Part shown: one piece after another, positions 29,761 to 35,107 of the stretch | Layout of the letters: the number at the start of each line of letters is the position of its first letter | Position numbering within the stretch: position 1 is the first letter of the stretch | NCBI GenBank assembly: GCA_030041075.1 | Contig: JASHOP010000010.1 | Coordinates: forward strand, 1-35,107 | Direction of reading: 5' to 3' | Origin: Thermoplasmata archaeon | GTDB lineage: Archaea > Thermoplasmatota > Thermoplasmata > Lutacidiplasmatales > UBA184 | Length of the DNA stretch: 35,107 bases | Translations under genes and position numbers: made by a program | The notes under the pieces: generated by a model | What the model saw: the letters and a program-made list of their open reading frames with translations, nothing else | Told to the model about the DNA's origin: nothing | The model's database searches: none

Positions 29761-30918
29761 ATGCCGCTCGACCTCGCGGAGGTCCGGTCGCTCCTCGACG
29801 CGTACCCGGCCGCTCCCGTGGTCGCCACCGTCGGCTCGCACTCGGCCCTCGACATCGCCGACGGCGCGGCGAGCGAACGGCTCGCGACCCTGGTCCTGGC
29901 CGAAGCCGGGCGGGAGGCGACGTATGCCCGGTACTTCCGGACATCCTCCGGGCCGCCCGGGTTCCCCCGGCGCGGGTGCGTCGACGAGGTCTGGACGTAT
30001 CCCAAGTTCTCGGGCCTGGCCGCAGCCGAGGAGCAGGAGCGACTCCGGCGCAAGGGGGCGCTCCTGGTGCCGAACCGCGCGTTCAGTTCGTACGTCCCGA
30101 TCGCGACGATCGAGGACCGGTTCCGCGTCCCGATCGTCGGGAGCCGCTCGCTCCTCAAGATCGAGGAGCGGACGGAGCGGGAGAACTACTACACCCTCCT
30201 CGAGCGCGCGGGGATCCCGACGCCCGCGGTCCTCCACGGGCCGGAGTCGATCGACCAGCTCGCGATCGTCAAGCTCCCGCACGCGACGCGGCGCCTCGAG
30301 CGGGGGTTCTTCACCGCGGCGAGCCCGAAGGAGTACCGGGAGAAGAGCGATCAGCTGGTCGCCCGGGGGACGATCGCCCCCGACGACCTGCGCTCCGCCC
30401 GGATCGAGGCGTACGTCCTCGGTCCGGTGTTCAACTTCAACTTCTTCTTCTCCCCCCTGGTCGCGCGGGCCGACGGGCTCGAGCTCCTCGGGGTCGACGA
30501 ACGGCGCGAGAGCGACCTGGACGGGCTCGTCCGCCTGCCCGCCGCGCAGCAGCTCGCGCTCTCGGAATCGGCCCGGATCCCCGAGTACACCGTGGTCGGG
30601 CACGGGATGCTGACCGTGCGGGAGTCGATCCTCGAGGAGGTGTTCCGGCTGGGGGAGAAGTTCGTGGATGCGGCGCGCGAGCGCTACCCTCCCGGCATCC
30701 TCGGCCCGTTCTGCCTCCAGACGTGCCTCGACCGCAACGGCCACGCGACCGTCTTCGACGTCGCGGCCCGGATCGGGGGCGGGACGAACGTCCATCTCGG
30801 CCTGGGCCACCCGTACGGCAACGCGCTCTGGCGGGGGCCGATGAGCACCGGCCGGCGGATCGCGCTCGAGATCCGGCGCGCGGTGGCCGACGGCCGGCTC
30901 GGGGAGATCGTCTCGTGA
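29761..30918 (+). CDS. purP: PurP-family ATP-grasp ligase (formate-dependent FAICAR synthetase or paralogue)
   Basis: 385 aa, typical PurP length. The family converts AICAR, formate and ATP to FAICAR without folate. Seen: N-terminal 'VATVGSHSALDIADGA' (substrate-binding Rossmann part with the conserved SHSAL), 'IVGSRSLLKIEER' and 'NYYTLLERAGIPTP' (ATP-grasp B), 'IVKLPHATRRLERGFF' (nucleotide-binding Lys and Gly-rich segment), 'FNFNFFFSPL' and the C-terminal 'ARIGGGTNVHLGLGHPYG' with metal ligands. Archaea often carry a second, functionally unproven PurP paralogue, and this genome also has full PurH, so the AICAR role is probable rather than certain. Followed by gcvT with a GTGA overlap, giving a one-carbon operon. 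The start is set by the TATA box. Confidence 0.85.
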   Translation: MPLDLAEVRSLLDAYPAAPVVATVGSHSALDIADGAASERLATLVLAEAGREATYARYFRTSSGPPGFPRRGCVDEVWTYPKFSGLAAAEEQERLRRKGALLVPNRAFSSYVPIATIEDRFRVPIVGSRSLLKIEERTERENYYTLLERAGIPTPAVLHGPESIDQLAIVKLPHATRRLERGFFTAASPKEYREKSDQLVARGTIAPDDLRSARIEAYVLGPVFNFNFFFSPLVARADGLELLGVDERRESDLDGLVRLPAAQQLALSESARIPEYTVVGHGMLTVRESILEEVFRLGEKFVDAARERYPPGILGPFCLQTCLDRNGHATVFDVAARIGGGTNVHLGLGHPYGNALWRGPMSTGRRIALEIRRAVADGRLGEIVS

Positions 30919-32096
30919 CCCCGGACCCTCCCGCGTCCCCCCCGCTGCGCCGGACCGCGCTCTACGACTTTCACCGCGCGCACGGGGCCCACCTCGTGCC
31001 GTTCGCGGGCTGGGAGATGCCCCTCTACTACGCGAGCATCCTCGCCGAGCACCGGGCGGTCCGCGGGGCGGTCGGGCTGTTCGACGTCTCCCACATGGGG
31101 ATCCTCACCGTCGACGGCGCTCGCGCCGCGGAGCTCCTATCCCGCCGCACGACCGCGAACGTCGAGCGGCTCGAGCCCGGCCGGGTCCGCTACACGTTCC
31201 TGCTCGAGGGGACCGGCGGCATCGTGGACGACCTCCTGGTGAGCCGCATCGACTCGGGCGAGGAGCTCGCGCGCCGCTTCGTGGTCGTCCCGAACGCCGC
31301 GCGCGCGGCCGAGGTCGAGGAGATCCTGCGGCAGCACCGGACGCCGGACACGACGATCGGCCGGTGGAACGGTGAGGTGTCGCTGCTCGCGGTCCAGGGC
31401 CCCGGTTCGCGCGCGCTGCTCGAGAAGCAGTTCGGCTGGGACCTCGGCTCGCTCGCCTCCTACCACGCTGCGTTCTTCCCCGCAGCCCCCGGCGGGGCGG
31501 GGCGGGACGGGGGGCTGGGGGCCGCGTTCCCGGCCGACCTCGCCCGCCGACTGTTCGTCAGCCGCACCGGCTACACGGGGGAGCTCGGCTACGAGGTGTT
31601 CGTCCGCTCCGACGCCGCGGCCGCCCTCGCCGAGCGGCTCGTCTCGCTCGGGGCCCAGCCCGCGGGTCTCGCGGCCCGGGACATGCTCCGACTCGAGAAG
31701 GGCTACCTCCTCTCGGGCCAGGAGTTCCACCGCGACCGGACGCCGCTCGAAGCCGGCCAGGATAGGTTCGTCGACTTCGACCACCCGTTCGTCGGACGGG
31801 ACGCGCTCGAGAAGGAGCGGGCCGGCGGCCCGCCGGTCCGGCTCGCGGGCATCGAGGTCGACGTTCCGGACGCGATCCCGCGTCACGGTACGCCGGTCCT
31901 CGCGAACGGGGCGAAGGTCGCCGACGCGACGAGCGGCGGGCTGTCGCCCGGCCTCGGACGGGGGGTGGCGCTCGCCTACCTGCCGACGGCGCTCGCCTCA
32001 CCCGGCGCCGAGGTCGCGTTCGAGATCCGGGGCCGCACGGTTCCCGGCCGGGTCGTCCGGCTGCCGTTCGTCCGGGCCGCGCCGCCGCGACCGTAA
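30915..32096 (+). CDS. gcvT: Glycine cleavage system T protein (aminomethyltransferase)
   Basis: 393 aa. Transfers the aminomethyl carbon from the H protein lipoyl arm to tetrahydropterin, releasing ammonia and giving methylene-tetrahydropterin. Family blocks: 'RRTALYDFHRAHGAHLVPFAGWEMPLYY' (in parts), 'GLFDVSHMGILTV', 'GGIVDDLLVSR' with the catalytic Asp, 'SLLAVQGPGSRALLE', 'SRTGYTGELGYEVF', 'RDMLRLEKGYLLSGQEF' and the C-terminal 'VADATSGGLSPGLGRGVALAYL'. The start is the GTG that overlaps the purP stop (GTGA); the long track frame upstream is a shadow of purP. H and P proteins are not in the window. Co-transcription with purP hints that C1 units from glycine and formate use are regulated together. 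A YgfZ-like repair role is less likely given the full T-protein motif set. Confidence 0.92.
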   Translation: MTPDPPASPPLRRTALYDFHRAHGAHLVPFAGWEMPLYYASILAEHRAVRGAVGLFDVSHMGILTVDGARAAELLSRRTTANVERLEPGRVRYTFLLEGTGGIVDDLLVSRIDSGEELARRFVVVPNAARAAEVEEILRQHRTPDTTIGRWNGEVSLLAVQGPGSRALLEKQFGWDLGSLASYHAAFFPAAPGGAGRDGGLGAAFPADLARRLFVSRTGYTGELGYEVFVRSDAAAALAERLVSLGAQPAGLAARDMLRLEKGYLLSGQEFHRDRTPLEAGQDRFVDFDHPFVGRDALEKERAGGPPVRLAGIEVDVPDAIPRHGTPVLANGAKVADATSGGLSPGLGRGVALAYLPTALASPGAEVAFEIRGRTVPGRVVRLPFVRAAPPRP

Positions 32097-32100
32097 ATAG
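32093..32100 (+). promoter_or_regulatory. TATA-like box of the AAA/TPR ATPase gene
   Basis: GTAAATAG about 33 nt before ATG 32130; it overlaps the gcvT stop codon, so this gene is probably a separate transcription unit. Confidence 0.45.
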
Positions 32101-32129
32101 GCGGGGCCCCCCATTCCTACCGGACGACG

Positions 32130-34547
32130 ATGGCCGTCGAGGTCGGGAATCGCCCCTTCGTCGGCCGCGTGGAGACCGTCGAGGCCCTCCACCGCCGCTT
32201 CGAGGACGCCCGAGCCGGGAGCGGCGGCGTCACGCTCCTCGTGGGCGACACGGGGGTCGGGAAGTCGCGGCTTGTCGCCGGGCTGGTCCGCGACATGCGG
32301 TCCCGGGGGGCGCGGGTCCTCGAAGGGACGTCGGTCCCGGCGGACGAGCCGCCGCCGTTCGGCCTCCTGCGTTCCGCGCTCGAGAGCGTCCCGCCGCCCG
32401 CCGCCGGCGGGGATCGGGCGGTCCCCGCGCCGCCCTCGGTCGGGGTGATCATCGGGTTCGCGCCCGGACTCGACGACCGGTCGTTCGGGGGGTCGTTACG
32501 CATCGAGGAACGCCTCCTCGCGACCCTGGGCGAGGCGAACGACCGGGAGGAGGGGCTCCGCGGACCGCTCGGTCTCGGGATCGTGGAGCAGTTCTTCGAG
32601 CTCACCCGCCACGGCCCCGCGGTGCTGGTGCTCGAGGACATCCACCGCGCGGACGAACCGTCGCTCGAGGCGATCGAGATCGTCGCCCGGCAGATCGTCA
32701 ACCGGCCTCTCTGGATCCTCGCGACCGTCCGCCCCTACCCGGCCCTCACGCCATCGCGCCGCGCCCGCCTCGAGGCGTTCGAGCGATCGACCCAAGCGTC
32801 GCGGATCACGCTCGGACCCCTCACCTCGAGCGAGGTCGCCGAGTTCCTCCGGAACCGCGAGCCCGAGCGGGAGTTCTCCGACGAGGAGATCGCACGCCGC
32901 TACTCCGAGACCGGCGGGAACCCCCTGCTCCTCGAGCAGCTCGACCGCCGCCTTCCCGACCCCGCGGGGGGCGCGCAGGCCGGTTCCGCCCCCGACCTCC
33001 CGGTCGCGGCCGAGGTCGACCGCCCGGCGCTCGACGACGACGAGGAGCGGACCCTGGCGGTCGCCGCCGCGATCGGACCGGAAGTCCCGTTCGAGCTCCT
33101 CCTGAAGTCGAGCGGCGAGGACGAGGAGCGGCTCGCCGAATCGGTCGACGGCCTCGTCGCCCGGGGCCTCCTCCTCGAGCGGGAAGGGGAGGTCCTCACG
33201 TTCTCGGACGATCGGGTCCGCGCCGAGATCTACGACGAGCTCTCGGAGAGCCGGCGCCGCGTACTCCACCGTCGCGTCGGCGAGGCGCTCGAGGCGATGG
33301 GCGGCGCCGACCTCGCGACGATCTTCGCCCTCGCGCGCCACTTCTACCTCGGGAAGATCGACGAACGGGCGTACGCGACGAACCGGGTCGCCGCCGAAAT
33401 CGCGGCCCGGCTCTACGCCCCGGGGATCGCCCGGGAGCATCTCGAGCGGGCGCTCGAGTGCTTCCGGCGCCTTCGCCCCGACGACCTGACCGTCGACACC
33501 GAGCTCGTCGTCGAGCTCGCGCAGCAGGTCGACGCGATCGGGGAGCTCGAGGAGGCGGAGCGGCTCCTCAAGCGGCAGCTCGGCCGCCCGGGCCTCCCCG
33601 CCCGAATCCCCCGCCCGCTGCTCGCGCTCTCGGAGCTGTACCTCGCGCGGATCCAGGCGAACCGGGGCAACTGGGCGGCCGCGGAGGAGGCGGCGACGCG
33701 CATCCTGGGCCGGCCCGAGCTCCTCAGCCACCCGCTCGTCCTCCTCGCGCTGCGACGCCTGCGCGGCGAGTCGCTCTACTACCAGGGTCGCTACGCGGAC
33801 GCGCTCGCGGAGCACACCGAGGGGCTCCGCCTCGCCCGCGAGGCGGGCAACCGCCGCGAGACCGCCCTCGGGCAGGCACGACGGGCGAGGGTCCTCGCGA
33901 TGATCGGCCGGGCGGACGAGGCGCTGGCCGAGGGAGGCGAGGCGGCACGCGAGCTCGAGAAGATCGGCGACCTGCGCGAGGCGTCGCACGCCCACCTGTT
34001 CCTCGGCGTCGTGACCGCGAACCGGGGCTCGGGACCGGGGCGGATCGACGGGGCGATCGCCGAGTTCCTCGAGTCGACGCGGCTCGCGGAGAAGGCCCAC
34101 GACCTGCGCCGGGTCGGCTGGGGCCAGTTCAACACCGCCGACATCCTCCGCGAGGCCGGGCGGCTCGACGAGGCGGCGGAGCTCAACCGCCGCGCGCGCG
34201 AGGTCCTGGAGCGCGTCGGCGACCGGTTCGGCCTCGTCCAGTCGATGGTCGTCTCCGGCAAGATCGCGCTCGACCGCCGGCAGTACGACCTCGCGGAGGC
34301 GGATCTCCTCGACGCCTACCGGCTCGTGCGCGAGCTGCGGGCCCCGGCGGACGAGGTCGACGTGGTCCTGCGCCTCGCCCAGCTGTCGCTCGCGCGGGGG
34401 GACCGGGCGAGCGCGCGCCGGCGCGCCGGGGATCTCGAGCGGCAGGGCCTGGCGGCGCTGCGCCCGGATCTCGCCGCCGACTTCGAGATCCTCCGGCGCG
34501 CGCTCGCGACCGAGGGCCGGGACGGGACCGATGGCGCGCCGAGGTGA
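32130..34547 (+). CDS. AAA_16/STAND-like ATPase with TPR repeats
   Basis: 805 aa. The N-terminal NTPase starts with the typical 'PFVGRVETVEALHRRFEDA' box, Walker A 'GDTGVGKS' at about residues 39-46, Walker B 'VLVLEDIHRAD' near 168-178, and a sensor-like 'WILATVRPYP'. A winged-helix-like region follows ('LAVAAAIGPEVPFELLLKSS', 'GLVARGLLLEREGEVLTFSDDRVR'). From about residue 420 to the end are helical TPR-like repeats with G-x-x-A/Y-x-x-A periodicity ('LYYQGRYADALAEHTEGLRLAREAGN', in parts). No DNA-binding or catalytic effector domain is visible at either end, unlike MalT or class III adenylate cyclases. It is likely a signalling or scaffold ATPase; the ligand is unknown. Its 3' end overlaps nadC by 17 bp in another frame, so the two are co-expressed. 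Confidence 0.8.
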   Translation: MAVEVGNRPFVGRVETVEALHRRFEDARAGSGGVTLLVGDTGVGKSRLVAGLVRDMRSRGARVLEGTSVPADEPPPFGLLRSALESVPPPAAGGDRAVPAPPSVGVIIGFAPGLDDRSFGGSLRIEERLLATLGEANDREEGLRGPLGLGIVEQFFELTRHGPAVLVLEDIHRADEPSLEAIEIVARQIVNRPLWILATVRPYPALTPSRRARLEAFERSTQASRITLGPLTSSEVAEFLRNREPEREFSDEEIARRYSETGGNPLLLEQLDRRLPDPAGGAQAGSAPDLPVAAEVDRPALDDDEERTLAVAAAIGPEVPFELLLKSSGEDEERLAESVDGLVARGLLLEREGEVLTFSDDRVRAEIYDELSESRRRVLHRRVGEALEAMGGADLATIFALARHFYLGKIDERAYATNRVAAEIAARLYAPGIAREHLERALECFRRLRPDDLTVDTELVVELAQQVDAIGELEEAERLLKRQLGRPGLPARIPRPLLALSELYLARIQANRGNWAAAEEAATRILGRPELLSHPLVLLALRRLRGESLYYQGRYADALAEHTEGLRLAREAGNRRETALGQARRARVLAMIGRADEALAEGGEAARELEKIGDLREASHAHLFLGVVTANRGSGPGRIDGAIAEFLESTRLAEKAHDLRRVGWGQFNTADILREAGRLDEAAELNRRAREVLERVGDRFGLVQSMVVSGKIALDRRQYDLAEADLLDAYRLVRELRAPADEVDVVLRLAQLSLARGDRASARRRAGDLERQGLAALRPDLAADFEILRRALATEGRDGTDGAPR

Positions 34548-35107
34548 GCGCGCGCCGGCGGCGCTGGTCGGCCTCGTCCGCCGCGCGCTCGCCGAGGACC
34601 GCGTGCGCCGCGACCGGACCACGCGCGCCGTCGTGCCGGGTCGCGTCCCCGCGCGCGGGACCGTCTCGGCGCAGTCGGCCGGGGTCCTCTCGGGGATCGT
34701 CGCGGCCCGGGCCGTCGCCGCCGAGTGCGGGATCGCGGTGCGGTTCGCGCTCCCCGACGGCGCCCGGCTCCGCCCCGGCACGGTCGTCCTGGTCGTGGCC
34801 GGCGACGCCCGCCGCATCCTCGCCGCCGAGCGGACGCTCGTGAACTTCCTGATGCATGCGAGCGGCGTCGCGACGGCCGCCGACCGGGCGGTCCGGGCGG
34901 TCCGGATCGCCCCTCGCCCGCCGGCGGTCCTCGCGACGCGCAAGACCCTGCCCGGCCTGCGCGACCTCGAGAAGGCCGCGGTGGTGCACGGGGGCGGCCG
35001 GAGCCACCGCCGGGACCTCGCGGACGCGTTCCTCGTCAAGAACAACCACCTCGCCCTCGTCCCGATCGAGGAGGCGGTCCGCCGGGCGCGTCGCGCGGCG
35101 CGCGGGG
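34531..35107 (+). CDS. nadC: Nicotinate-nucleotide pyrophosphorylase (quinolinate phosphoribosyltransferase), 5' part
   Basis: The gene runs off the window end; 192 codons are present. It makes nicotinate mononucleotide from quinolinate and PRPP in NAD synthesis. The N-terminal domain begins 'LVRRALAEDRVRRDRTTRAVVP', matching the usual ALxEDxxxxDxTT start. The barrel shows 'ERTLVNFLMHASGVAT', the PRPP/quinolinate-binding 'ATRKTLPGLRDLEKAAVVHGGG' (in parts) with 'SHRRDLADAFLVKNNHLAL', where Lys-Asn-Asn-His replaces the common KDNH. ATG 34531 lies inside the end of the upstream ATPase gene (17-bp overlap). A ModD-type paralogue is a less likely alternative. Absent from the track because no stop is reached. 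Confidence 0.88.
   Translation, partial: MARRGERAPAALVGLVRRALAEDRVRRDRTTRAVVPGRVPARGTVSAQSAGVLSGIVAARAVAAECGIAVRFALPDGARLRPGTVVLVVAGDARRILAAERTLVNFLMHASGVATAADRAVRAVRIAPRPPAVLATRKTLPGLRDLEKAAVVHGGGRSHRRDLADAFLVKNNHLALVPIEEAVRRARRAARG

Noticed and set aside
1-35107. Search for CRISPR arrays, insertion sequences, integrases, toxin-antitoxin or phage genes
   Set aside because: No direct repeat array, transposase-like ORF or terminal inverted repeat was seen; the window looks like ordinary core chromosome with a few possibly transferred genes.

Overview
This 35.1 kb, very GC-rich window (roughly 70% by eye) is archaeal chromosome. The evidence is a complete DNA polymerase D large subunit (DP2/PolC), RadA, a type II methionine aminopeptidase, the PurP-family ligase, BHB-type tRNA splicing, and many genes with a TATA-like box (CTTAAG, CTTATC, TAAATAG, TTTATAT) about 25-35 nt before the start codon, the usual layout of leaderless archaeal transcripts. 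PolD rules out Crenarchaeota. FtsZ, bacterial-type PurH, HutH and a YVTN propeller with C-terminal beta-sandwich repeats fit a high-GC terrestrial or sediment Thermoplasmatota lineage. That placement is inference and not firm.

Layout. 1-3.2 kb: the tail of a Sua5/TsaC gene overlapping map, then, convergent, a two-gene core methionine synthase operon. 3.4-7.5 kb: malic enzyme, a GNAT acetyltransferase, purC and radA. 7.6-8.6 kb: a divergent pair, an S26 maturation peptidase and nickel superoxide dismutase (sodX/sodN). 8.6-11.2 kb: hutH, then a winged-helix/zinc-ribbon protein of unknown role. 11.4-13.6 kb: a degenerate receiver protein, a MutY-Nudix fusion and a thioredoxin that appears to share one promoter with it. 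13.7-17.6 kb: purH, a pilin-like secreted protein and a Pop5/Rpp14-like RNase P protein without a canonical start. 17.6-22.5 kb: ftsZ with an inverted repeat in its leader, GrpB-like, VOC and methyltransferase genes, a small membrane protein, and a gene-poor stretch with a candidate small RNA. 22.5-25.1 kb: a secreted eight-repeat propeller and a CADD-type pABA synthase. 25.2-28.7 kb: polC followed by tRNA-Arg(UCG) carrying a 25-nt intron in the T-loop. 28.7-35.1 kb: a small beta-barrel-like protein with an HTH regulator, the purP-gcvT operon, a large AAA/TPR ATPase, and the start of nadC.

How the genes fit together. One-carbon and purine metabolism recur: pABA synthesis (CADD), GcvT, core methionine synthase, and three purine enzymes (PurC, PurH, PurP), with two alternative AICAR formylation routes. 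A second theme is oxidative-damage defence (Ni-SOD with its protease, MutY-Nudix, thioredoxin), pointing to an oxygen-exposed organism. Information processing is represented by PolD, RadA, tRNA-Arg, the RNase P protein and Sua5; division by FtsZ. I see no CRISPR array, insertion sequence, integrase or phage module. The most unusual item is the T-loop intron of tRNA-Arg, which forms a strict bulge-helix-bulge and would be missed by a simple annotation.
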